Assembly (NCBI GenBank): GCA_003527965.1
Contig: DPVY01000263.1
Coordinates: 1 to 33,530, forward strand
DNA from: Fidelibacterota bacterium
Lineage (GTDB): Bacteria > Fidelibacterota > UBA2242
DNA: 33,530 bases
Direction of reading: 5' to 3'
A model generated the notes under the pieces. It did no database searches and was not told where the DNA came from. It saw nothing but the letters and a program-made list of their open reading frames with translations. Position 1 is the stretch's first letter. Every line of letters starts with the position of its first letter. The position numbers and the translations under genes were made by a program. Below, in pieces: positions 22,939-32,254 of the stretch.

Positions 22939-23929
22939 GATGTACTATGACAAGGATGGCGATCGGGAAATACTTAAGGGCAAAACAATTGCAATTATTG
23001 GCTATGGCAGCCAGGGACATGCTCAGGCTCAGAACCTGCGGGACAGCGGCTACAATGTTATCGTTGCCGACAGAAAAGGCAGCGAAAATTATCTGCTGGC
23101 TAAAAGTCACGGATTTAAGCCCATGACTGCTGCGGAAGCCAGCGCCAAAGCCGATATCATTCAGGTCCTGGTTCCCGACGAATTGCAAAAAAAGGTCTAC
23201 ACGGGAGAGATTGAAAAATATCTTACCGCCGGAAAAGCTCTGGTGTTTTCCCACGGTTTCAATATTCACTTTGGGCAGATCGTTCCTCCGCCGGATGTGG
23301 ATGTCTACATGGTGGCGCCCAAAGGTCCGGGGCATCTGGTTCGTCGTCAATATGAAATCGGCGCCGGTGTTCCATCGTTGATTGCCGTTTACCAGGACGC
23401 TACGGGCAAGGCTAAAGAGATGGCCCTGGCGCATGCCTGCGGAATCGGCGCCGGTCGGGCCGGGATAATTGAAACTTCATTCAGGGAAGAGACTGAAACC
23501 GACCTCTTCGGCGAACAGGCAGTCCTTTGCGGCGGCGTAACCGAATTGATCAAAGGTGGTTTTGAAACACTTGTTGATGCCGGATACCAGCCGGAAATTG
23601 CCTATTTTGAGTGCCTGCATGAGTTGAAACTGATTACAGATTTGATTCAGGAGGGGGGTATTGGCTGGATGAATTATTCGATTTCCGATACGGCAGAATA
23701 CGGCGAATACACACGTGGACCCAGACTGGTTAATGCAGATGTTAAAAAAGAGATGAAGGCAATCCTGTGCGAAATCCAGAGTGGCAGTTTTGCCAAAGAA
23801 TGGATTCTTGAGAATCAAGCCGGGCGTCCGACCCTAAACGCCAGCCGCCGGGAAAACAGCGAACTGCTGATTGAAAAAGTCGGGAAGCAGTTACGCGGCA
23901 TGATGTCATGGCTGAAAAAAGAAAAATAA
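22928..23929 (+). CDS. ilvC: Ketol-acid reductoisomerase (class I)
   Basis: IlvC isomerises and reduces acetolactate or acetohydroxybutyrate to the dihydroxy acids, using NAD(P)H and two Mg2+. From ATG 22928 the protein has 333 residues, the class I length. A longer frame from 22853 is rejected because GGAG (22918-22921) and the family N-terminus MYYDKD fix the later start. The Rossmann motif is GYGSQGHAQAQN, and the ADRKGSEN loop with Arg and Ser suggests NADPH preference. The metal-binding region includes ETETDLFGEQAVLCGG, and the C-terminal knotted domain has GPRLV and ASRRENSELLIEKVG. It overlaps ilvN by 11 bases. Confidence 0.97.
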   Translation: MAIKMYYDKDGDREILKGKTIAIIGYGSQGHAQAQNLRDSGYNVIVADRKGSENYLLAKSHGFKPMTAAEASAKADIIQVLVPDELQKKVYTGEIEKYLTAGKALVFSHGFNIHFGQIVPPPDVDVYMVAPKGPGHLVRRQYEIGAGVPSLIAVYQDATGKAKEMALAHACGIGAGRAGIIETSFREETETDLFGEQAVLCGGVTELIKGGFETLVDAGYQPEIAYFECLHELKLITDLIQEGGIGWMNYSISDTAEYGEYTRGPRLVNADVKKEMKAILCEIQSGSFAKEWILENQAGRPTLNASRRENSELLIEKVGKQLRGMMSWLKKEK

Positions 23930-23931
23930 GT

Positions 23932-25509
<1,578 letters not shown>

Positions 25510-25524
25510 AAACCCGGAGATATT

Positions 25525-27069
25525 ATGGATAAACGCAAAATAATTATTTTTGACACAACCCTGCGGGACGGGGAACAGAGTCCCGGCGCTTCGCTGACGG
25601 TCAATGAAAAGCTGGTAATAGCCCACCAATTGGCGCGGTTAGGCGTTGACGTGATTGAAGCCGGATTTCCGATTGCCTCCGAGGGGGATTTCGAAGCTGT
25701 AAAGGTGATTGCCCGGAATGTCAAGGGACCGACGATTGCCGGTTTAGCTCGGGCAAACGACGCCGATATCGACCGTTGCTGGGAAGCAGTGAAATACGCT
25801 GAAAAGCCCCGCATTCATACCTTTATCGCAACTTCGAAAGTCCATCGCGATGAAAAATTGCGGAAGACAAAGGAAGAAGTCATCGATCTTGCGGTAAAGG
25901 CCGTCAAACGGGCGAAAAGTTACTGCGACGATGTGGAGTTTTCGCCGGAAGACGCTGCCCGCACGAGCCCGGATTACATGTGCGACGTCGTGCGTGCCGT
26001 CATCGCCGCCGGGGCAACTACGGTGAATATTCCCGATACCGTAGGCTATTCCGAGCCGCAGGAGTTCGGCGACCGGATTCGCTATCTTTTCGAGCAAGTG
26101 CCCGAAGCAAAAAATATAGTGGTCAGTGTCCATTGTCATAACGATCTCGGCAATGCCGTGGCAAATTCACTGGCGGCGGTGGAAGCCGGCGCCGGTCAGG
26201 TAGAAGGCTGTATAAACGGTATCGGCGAACGGGCCGGGAACGCCTCCCTGGAAGAGGTCGTCATGAACCTCACGACCAGGAAGGACTTTTATAATGTAGC
26301 GCTGAATATTAATACCCGCGAGATATATAAAACCAGCCGGTTGGTATCCAATTTAACCGGCATCGAAGTGCAGCGCAATAAGGCTATTGTCGGTGTGAAT
26401 GCCTTTGCCCACGAAGCCGGCATCCATCAGCATGGTGTTTTGAAGAGCAAAGCAACCTACGAAATCATGACGCCCGAAGAGGTCGGCTGGATGGGCGAAA
26501 ATCTGGTGATCGGCAAACATTCCGGCAAACATGCCGTGACCGCCCTTCTGCAAGACGAAGGATTTCAACTGGATAAGGACCAGATTCAACAAATCACCGA
26601 AAAGGTCAAAGATCTGGCCGATAAGCAGAAATCTGTTGAGCGGGAAGATGTTATTGCCATTGCCCGTGATATTACTCATCAGCTGTCCGAAGAAGAGCAA
26701 TTTGTCAAATTAGAAGAATTTGCCGTGATTACCGGTTCCGATATGACGCCCACGGCATCGGTGAAATTGCGGGTCAACGGGGAGCTGAAAATCGCAGCCG
26801 GGGTTGGCGATGGACCGGTTGACGCGATTAGTAATGCAATCTGGCAAATGGTAGATCCTTCTTTAAAACTGATGGATTACCATCTGAAGGCGATTACCGG
26901 CGGGACCGACGCCCTGGCAGACGTGTCGATCAAACTTTCCGATGAAAAGCAGAATATATTTGTGGCCCGCTCGGTGGACGAGGATGTGATCCGCGCCAGC
27001 GCCAAAGCCATTGTGAAAGGCATCAATAAAGCCTTAAGTTTCAGGGAAAAAATTCATCCGCAGCGTTAG
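25525..27069 (+). CDS. leuA: 2-isopropylmalate synthase
   Basis: LeuA condenses 2-ketoisovalerate with acetyl-CoA, the committed step of leucine synthesis. The 514-residue protein has the complete pattern: FDTTLRDGEQSPGASLT, EAGFPIASEGDF, the metal-binding HCHND, GCINGIGERAGNASLEEV, NAFAHEAGIHQHGVL, and a C-terminal allosteric dimer domain (about 395-510) that usually binds leucine. GGAG (25516-25519) precedes the ATG. It lies 15 bases downstream of cimA, with which it is clearly homologous but divergent, so the pair represents two substrate specialisations rather than a recent duplication. Confidence 0.97.
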   Translation: MDKRKIIIFDTTLRDGEQSPGASLTVNEKLVIAHQLARLGVDVIEAGFPIASEGDFEAVKVIARNVKGPTIAGLARANDADIDRCWEAVKYAEKPRIHTFIATSKVHRDEKLRKTKEEVIDLAVKAVKRAKSYCDDVEFSPEDAARTSPDYMCDVVRAVIAAGATTVNIPDTVGYSEPQEFGDRIRYLFEQVPEAKNIVVSVHCHNDLGNAVANSLAAVEAGAGQVEGCINGIGERAGNASLEEVVMNLTTRKDFYNVALNINTREIYKTSRLVSNLTGIEVQRNKAIVGVNAFAHEAGIHQHGVLKSKATYEIMTPEEVGWMGENLVIGKHSGKHAVTALLQDEGFQLDKDQIQQITEKVKDLADKQKSVEREDVIAIARDITHQLSEEEQFVKLEEFAVITGSDMTPTASVKLRVNGELKIAAGVGDGPVDAISNAIWQMVDPSLKLMDYHLKAITGGTDALADVSIKLSDEKQNIFVARSVDEDVIRASAKAIVKGINKALSFREKIHPQR

Positions 27070-27093
27070 TGCGAAATACTACAGGAGTAAACT

Positions 27094-28356
27094 TTGGGAA
27101 GTACGATTACGGAAAAAATAATGGCCCGGCATTGCGGTCGGGATATGGTAAAGCCCGGCGAGTTGATTAATGCCGAGATCGACGTCGTCATGTGTCACGA
27201 CGTGACCACCACGCCGGCTATTGATATGCTGGCTGAAAAGGGGCTGCAAAAAGTTGCGCACCCGGAACGGGTGGTAATCATGCCCGACCATTTTGTGCCC
27301 AATAAAGACATTAAGTCCGCCGAGATGGTAGCGAAAATCCGGCGCTGGGCCAAAGAACAGGGCATTGAAAAGTTTTATGAACTGGGACGTCATGGCGTTT
27401 GCCATGCGCTTTTACCAGAGCAGGGACATGTGCAGCCGGGAACGACTATCGTCTGCGGGGACAGCCATACCTGTACCCATGGGGCGCTTGGGGCTTTTGC
27501 TACCGGCATCGGCAGCACCGATCTGGCGGCGACCCTGGCGACCGGGGAATTGTGGTTCAAAGTACCTGAGACAATCCTGTTCCGTTTGAACGGTAAACTG
27601 CAGAAAGGCGTCTGTTCCAAAGATGTCATCCTGGCGATTATCACCCGGATCGGCGTGGATGGTGCTCTCTATAAAGCTATGGAATTTACCGGAGAATTGA
27701 TTGACGATCTGTCCGTCGAGGCTCGTATGACTATTTGTAATATGGCTATCGAAGCCGGCGGCAAATCCGGGATAATTAATCCGGATCAGAAAACCATCGA
27801 CTACGTTAAAGCCAGAACCGCTGAGCCTTTTGAAGTTTTTGTCAGCGATGCCGATGCCGAATATGCTGCAGTAATCGAGATGGACGTTACGGATTTGGAA
27901 CCGGTCGTGGCGTTTCCCCATCTGCCAAGCAATGGCAGGCCCGTTTCTCAGGTTGGGGATATCGCTATTGATCAGGCTTATCTCGGCAGCTGCACCAACG
28001 GACGCATCGAGGATTTACGGATAGCGGCACAAATCATGCGAGGACATCAGGTCGCTCCGGAAACGCGTATGATCGTTGTGCCCGCCACCAGCGACATCTG
28101 GAAACAGGCTAATCATGAAGGCTTGCTCGATATTTTCATGGAAGCAGGAGCCACGGTTTCTGCGCCCACCTGCGGCGCCTGTCTCGGCGGACACATGGGA
28201 ATTTTAGCGGCGGGCGAACGTTGTATCAGCAGCACCAACCGCAATTTTGTAGGGCGTATGGGCAGCCCGAAAGCGGAAGTCTATCTGGCTGGTCCCGGCA
28301 CCGTGGCGGCATCGGCGGTCGAAGGTAAAATCGCCGACCCGCGTAAGTATTTATAG
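27094..28356 (+). CDS. leuC: 3-isopropylmalate dehydratase, large subunit
   Basis: This is the large, iron-sulphur subunit of isopropylmalate isomerase, which converts 2- to 3-isopropylmalate and by inference citramalate to 3-methylmalate. The 420 residues correspond to the shorter LeuC/HacA type, not the 466-residue enteric form. [4Fe-4S] ligands are visible at Cys300 (GSCTNGR), Cys360 and Cys363 (TCGACLGG). VVCGDSHTCTHGALGAF also fits. The start codon is TTG at 27094, set by AGGAG at 27083-27087 six bases upstream. No ATG stands nearby in frame until residue 10. The short, less specific type suits service in both leucine and isoleucine pathways. Confidence 0.96.
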   Translation: MGSTITEKIMARHCGRDMVKPGELINAEIDVVMCHDVTTTPAIDMLAEKGLQKVAHPERVVIMPDHFVPNKDIKSAEMVAKIRRWAKEQGIEKFYELGRHGVCHALLPEQGHVQPGTTIVCGDSHTCTHGALGAFATGIGSTDLAATLATGELWFKVPETILFRLNGKLQKGVCSKDVILAIITRIGVDGALYKAMEFTGELIDDLSVEARMTICNMAIEAGGKSGIINPDQKTIDYVKARTAEPFEVFVSDADAEYAAVIEMDVTDLEPVVAFPHLPSNGRPVSQVGDIAIDQAYLGSCTNGRIEDLRIAAQIMRGHQVAPETRMIVVPATSDIWKQANHEGLLDIFMEAGATVSAPTCGACLGGHMGILAAGERCISSTNRNFVGRMGSPKAEVYLAGPGTVAASAVEGKIADPRKYL

Positions 28357-28364
28357 GAGAACAG

Positions 28365-28853
28365 ATGAAAGGATTTGCACATAGTTATCCGCGCGCACAC
28401 ATCAATACCGATGAAATTATCCCGGCGCGCTACCTGAATATGGACCAGGAGAAGGACCTGGCCGAACACGCCATGGAAGACCTGGACCCGGATTTTGTGA
28501 AGAACGTTCGCAAAGGTGATATCATCGTGGCTGGTGAGGATTTTGGCTGCGGCAGCTCCCGGGAGCACGCCGTCTGGGCTCTGCGGGGCGCCGGTGTCCG
28601 GGCGGTCATCGCCGACACTTTCGCGCGGATATTTTACCGCAATTGCATTAACAATGGATTTTTAGCCGTTGAGTGTCGGAATATCAGCGGGAAAATCCAG
28701 ACCGGGGACGAGCTGGAGATCGACGTCAAAGACGGCGTAATTCGCAATCTTACCCAAAATGAAAAATATACTTTCCTGCCGATTCCGGAATTTGCACAAG
28801 AAATCATCGACGCCGGCGGATTGTTGAACTACATAGCGCGAAAGGTTGACTGA
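28365..28853 (+). CDS. leuD: 3-isopropylmalate dehydratase, small subunit
   Basis: LeuD forms the swivel domain that completes the active site of isopropylmalate isomerase with LeuC. At 162 residues it is the short type matching the short LeuC upstream. Conserved features are HINTDEIIPARYL, GEDFGCGSSREHAVWAL with the substrate-binding serines and arginine, and FYRNCINNGF. AGGAG overlaps the leuC stop, eight bases before this ATG, indicating coupled translation of the two subunits. Confidence 0.96.
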   Translation: MKGFAHSYPRAHINTDEIIPARYLNMDQEKDLAEHAMEDLDPDFVKNVRKGDIIVAGEDFGCGSSREHAVWALRGAGVRAVIADTFARIFYRNCINNGFLAVECRNISGKIQTGDELEIDVKDGVIRNLTQNEKYTFLPIPEFAQEIIDAGGLLNYIARKVD

Positions 28854-28855
28854 TT

Positions 28856-29941
28856 ATGGAAACGAAAAAAATTGCCGTCCTGCCCGGAGATGGAATCGGC
28901 CCCGAAGTGATGCGGGAAGCCCTGAAGGTGCTGAGCGCCGTTCAGGAAAAATATAAGCTAAAATTTGATTATACACATGCTCTCGTTGGCGGCGCTGCCT
29001 GGGAGGAGTATCAATGCCATTTACCCGAAGATACTTTACAGATTTGCCGGGAATCCGATGCCATTCTGTTTGGATCCGTGGGCGGCCCGGTGCGAGAACA
29101 GAATACCGCCAAATGGCGGGGAGTGGAGGTAAACTCCCTGCTGGGTTTACGGAAAGCTTTTGATCTCTATGCCAACCTGCGCCCGGCCCGGCTCTATCCG
29201 TCGCTGGCTTATGCCTCAACGCTGCGTGCCGATATTGCCGAAAAGGGATTTGATATTCTGGTAGTGCGCGAGCTGACCGGCGGAATTTATTTCGGGCAAC
29301 CGAAAGGTAGAGCAGGAGAGGGTGATGAGGAATATGCTTTCGATACTATGGTCTATGCCCGGCACGAAATCGCCCGCATCGCCCGCGTTGCTTTTGAAAT
29401 CGCCCGCAAACGCCGCAAGAAAGTAACCTCTATCGACAAAGCCAATGTTTTGACAACCATGGTCTTCTGGCGCGAGGTTGTGGAAGAGGTGGCCAAAGAT
29501 TATCCTGATGTAGAGTATGAACCGATGTACGTGGACAATGCCGCCATGCAGTTGACCCGCAACCCGCAGCAATTCGATGTGATGCTCTGCGGGAATTTGT
29601 TTGGGGATATTCTATCTGATGAAGCGGCGGCGTTGACCGGTAGTCTCGGCATGTTGCCCAGCGCCAGTATCGCCGACGGCAGTTTCGGCATGTATGAGCC
29701 CGGCGGCGGCTCTGCTCCTGATATCGCCGGAAAAGGCGTGGCGAATCCGATCGCCCAGATCCTCAGCGCGGCGATGATGTTGCGCTATTCTTTTAATATG
29801 ACGGACGCTGCGAACGACATCGAAAATGCCGTAGAGGCTGTGCTGGACGATGGCTACCGCACCGGCGATATCCGGCAGGAGGGTGGTCGGGAAGTCGGAA
29901 CCGCGGAGATGGGTGATCTGATCATGGCGAAAATTAAATAA
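28856..29941 (+). CDS. leuB: 3-isopropylmalate dehydrogenase
   Basis: LeuB oxidatively decarboxylates 3-isopropylmalate with NAD+ to 2-ketoisocaproate. In this operon it probably also converts 3-methylmalate to 2-ketobutyrate for isoleucine. The 361 residues have the family marks: VLPGDGIGPEVMREAL, LLGLRKAFDLYANLRPARLY, VRELTGGIYFGQPKGR, and the metal-binding NLFGDILSDEAA followed by the NAD-binding GSAPDIAGKGVANPIAQ. The Leu-rich LLGLRK helix supports isopropylmalate rather than isocitrate specificity. It starts two bases after leuD and is the last gene of the operon, facing a bidirectional terminator about 175 bases on. Confidence 0.97.
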   Translation: METKKIAVLPGDGIGPEVMREALKVLSAVQEKYKLKFDYTHALVGGAAWEEYQCHLPEDTLQICRESDAILFGSVGGPVREQNTAKWRGVEVNSLLGLRKAFDLYANLRPARLYPSLAYASTLRADIAEKGFDILVVRELTGGIYFGQPKGRAGEGDEEYAFDTMVYARHEIARIARVAFEIARKRRKKVTSIDKANVLTTMVFWREVVEEVAKDYPDVEYEPMYVDNAAMQLTRNPQQFDVMLCGNLFGDILSDEAAALTGSLGMLPSASIADGSFGMYEPGGGSAPDIAGKGVANPIAQILSAAMMLRYSFNMTDAANDIENAVEAVLDDGYRTGDIRQEGGREVGTAEMGDLIMAKIK

Positions 29942-30115
29942 CGGTCCCGGTATATAGTCTGTTCTATAATGTCGTCGTTTTACACGAAAGAATATCGTGG
30001 TGTTTTAACGGGGGGTGCCGGTACGATAAGGTAAAAAGCAAACCCTGTTTTTTTACATATCATTAAATTGTCTTCATGTCGGATGTTATAGTTTTCTGGT
30101 ATTGACTTAAACGCA

Positions 30116-30150
30116 ATAAAGCCCTCTATAATAGAGGGCTTTATATTCTT
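30116..30150. terminator. Bidirectional terminator between leuB and the MFS gene
   Basis: ATAAAGCCCTCTAT (30116-30129) and ATAGAGGGCTTTAT (30131-30144) form a perfect palindrome around one base. It folds as a GC-cored hairpin with T-rich flanks on both strands. It lies between the 3' ends of the converging leuB and MFS genes. The 170 bases before it show nothing convincing. Confidence 0.8.
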
Positions 30151-30165
30151 GCCTGGACTCTATTA

Positions 30166-31611
30166 TTATCCTTGTATATTTGGCAATTCCAGACCATAGC
30201 CTTTTTTCTTATCTTCTGCTTTAAGCAGGAAGGCAAAGATCAAGGCCAGAACAGTTAATCCTATGAAGATCAACCAGGTTGTAGAATAATCATAGGCAGG
30301 TATGGTTCCCGCAGCTTTAAGTTCGTCCAATTTTGTTGCAATTTCTCCATTAGACAACCCGCTTGCGGCAAACTTTATTTTGTAGTCTGCTATTAAAGGC
30401 GAGATATTCGGATTCGTTTTATTAAGGACCAGCCCAAGGATAAACGGTACTCCCATAAGTCCCCAGTTTTGTATCCAGAAAATAAAGGCATAAGCTGAGC
30501 CGAGTTGTTTTTCAGGAATAATTTTAGGCACCGAAGGCCACATGGCGGAAGGTACCAGAGAAAATGCAATACCGAGTAAAATAGCATTCGCTACCGCTAT
30601 CCAAACACTGGTGATAAACGGCAGATAAAAAATAATATGAACGACGATTAGCATAAGTGAACCAAGAATCATAATCGAGGCTCCTTTTCCTTTTCTATCA
30701 TAAATACCACCAAATAATGGGGTCAGAAAAATTGTGCCAAACGGCACTAAACTGGGTATAAGACCGGCCCACTTATCCGACACACCAAATTTATTCACCA
30801 TTAAATCGGGCCCATATTTATAAAAGGGAAAAACTGCCGAATAAAACAATACGCATAAGATTGCGATATACCAAAAGCCTCTATTCCCAATAATTACTCC
30901 CAAATCCTTCAACTTAAATTTGTCCTCACCAAAACTATCTGACAGGGCTTTTTCCTGCGTATCTAACTTTCTATCCATCACGTTGTAAATCAGGAAAGTA
31001 AAAAATCCGATAATGAGAAATAATAAACCCATTAAAACCGTTGTGGGAATATTAGTTTTTTTGGCAAACCACGCCCCAAAAGCAAGTGGAACGAATGATC
31101 CCAGTCGGGCGATGGCAACCTGCATACCCATAGCGGTTGCCATTTCTTTTCCTTTAAACCATTTTACAACCGCCTTTGAAACTGTGATGCCTGCATATTC
31201 AACACCGACACCAAATAGCGCATAGCCAAAAGACGCATAAAATATCCGAGCTTTCAGTCCTAGAATCACGGCATCGGGCCCGAATTTTCCGGCGAAAGCA
31301 TAATATTTTATAGCAGCACCTGCTACCATTATTAACGAAGATGAAATTGTGCTGAAGCGGATACCCATTTTGTCAAGTATAATGCCGACAATGATGAGCA
31401 TTAAGAAAAATACATTAAACCAACCGTAAGCACTTACAACAGTTCCAAAATCGGAGCTGCTCCACCCATAAGCTGTCTCGAGCATTGGTTTCAGGGGTGA
31501 TAGGATTTCACAAAATAGATAACCGGCAAACATTGTGAAAGAAACAATCCCCAATGCTCCCCACCGCGCCGTCTTTGAATCTCTTATAGTTTTGTTAATC
31601 TGATCTGTCAT
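30166..31611 (-). CDS. Major facilitator superfamily transporter (MFSD1-like)
   Basis: This 481-residue inner-membrane carrier has about twelve hydrophobic helices. The N-terminal half contains the MFS loop 2-3 signature (GIILDKMGIRFS). The second half contains GGIYDRKGKGAS and the segment SAMWPSVPKIIPEKQLGSAYAFIFWIQNWGL, which resembles MFSD1-type carriers (dipeptide or organic-solute transporters) by memory. A soluble insertion lies between the last two helices (about residues 405-445). The substrate cannot be told from sequence. It follows a two-component pair on the same strand with a 110-base gap, so the system might regulate it. A TATAAT-like element is in the gap, but no matching -35 was found. 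Confidence 0.88.
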   Translation of the reverse strand: MTDQINKTIRDSKTARWGALGIVSFTMFAGYLFCEILSPLKPMLETAYGWSSSDFGTVVSAYGWFNVFFLMLIIVGIILDKMGIRFSTISSSLIMVAGAAIKYYAFAGKFGPDAVILGLKARIFYASFGYALFGVGVEYAGITVSKAVVKWFKGKEMATAMGMQVAIARLGSFVPLAFGAWFAKKTNIPTTVLMGLLFLIIGFFTFLIYNVMDRKLDTQEKALSDSFGEDKFKLKDLGVIIGNRGFWYIAILCVLFYSAVFPFYKYGPDLMVNKFGVSDKWAGLIPSLVPFGTIFLTPLFGGIYDRKGKGASIMILGSLMLIVVHIIFYLPFITSVWIAVANAILLGIAFSLVPSAMWPSVPKIIPEKQLGSAYAFIFWIQNWGLMGVPFILGLVLNKTNPNISPLIADYKIKFAASGLSNGEIATKLDELKAAGTIPAYDYSTTWLIFIGLTVLALIFAFLLKAEDKKKGYGLELPNIQG

Positions 31612-31721
31612 GTTTTAACCTGCTCTTTCTGCAATTGGTTTTTCAAGAAAATCGCCTGTAATCTACGGAAATCCTTTTAAAATCTATAAACTATTATATT
31701 GGGCTAAATAGATTCGATTTA

Positions 31722-32216
31722 TTATAAGAGTTTCGCTAAAATAAATCCCGTTATAAAGGCAATACCTATTATGAGTGGAATTTTAATTTTAGCAATGAAG
31801 GATGTTTCTTTTTCAGTATTCGATATAGGTTCAGGTATTGCGGTGCAAGGAAGATATTCTTCTACGGCACTAATAAGCACATCAATATCAAAAGGTTTGG
31901 GAAAAACACGAACGGCACCGAGCTGGTGTGCCTTATCGAGTAAGAGATTTTTTGAGCCCTGATAAGTAGCCCCGGAAATAGCAAAAACAGGTACTTTGGG
32001 ATATAATCGCCTAATTTCCTTAATAGTTTCAAAACCGCCTTTTTTAGGCATTAAAATATCGATTATAATTAAATCGGCATTATACTTTCTCTGTAAAGAT
32101 AATCCCTCTCCCCCGTCGGAAGCTTCATATACTAAATATCTATGCTTTGCCTCTAAAGTAGCTCTTAAAAGCGCTCGTATATCAGCTTCATCGTCAATTA
32201 TTAAAACTCGTGCCAT
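31722..32216 (-). CDS. Response regulator (REC only) with C-terminal membrane anchor
   Basis: This 164-residue receiver domain has the acidic pair Asp8-Asp9, phospho-acceptor Asp53 (IIDILMP), Ser81 at the switch position (AISGA) and Lys107 (FPKPF), so it should be phosphorylatable. There is no DNA-binding output domain. Instead a short linker leads to a hydrophobic helix, residues about 146-164 (IPLIIGIAFITGFILAKLL), at the extreme C-terminus, which looks like a tail anchor. It starts 38 bases after the hybrid kinase on the same strand, its likely phosphodonor. The output may be relocation or protein interaction at the membrane. That is inference. Confidence 0.88.
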   Translation of the reverse strand: MARVLIIDDEADIRALLRATLEAKHRYLVYEASDGGEGLSLQRKYNADLIIIDILMPKKGGFETIKEIRRLYPKVPVFAISGATYQGSKNLLLDKAHQLGAVRVFPKPFDIDVLISAVEEYLPCTAIPEPISNTEKETSFIAKIKIPLIIGIAFITGFILAKLL

Positions 32217-32254
32217 TTTGCCCCTTTTTCATTCTGTTTATTATTATCAACAGA

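Noticed and set aside
30102..30132. TTGACT...TATAAT promoter-like pair after leuB
   Set aside because: The TATAAT is formed by the loop of the bidirectional terminator, the spacer is 19 bases and no gene follows on that strand.
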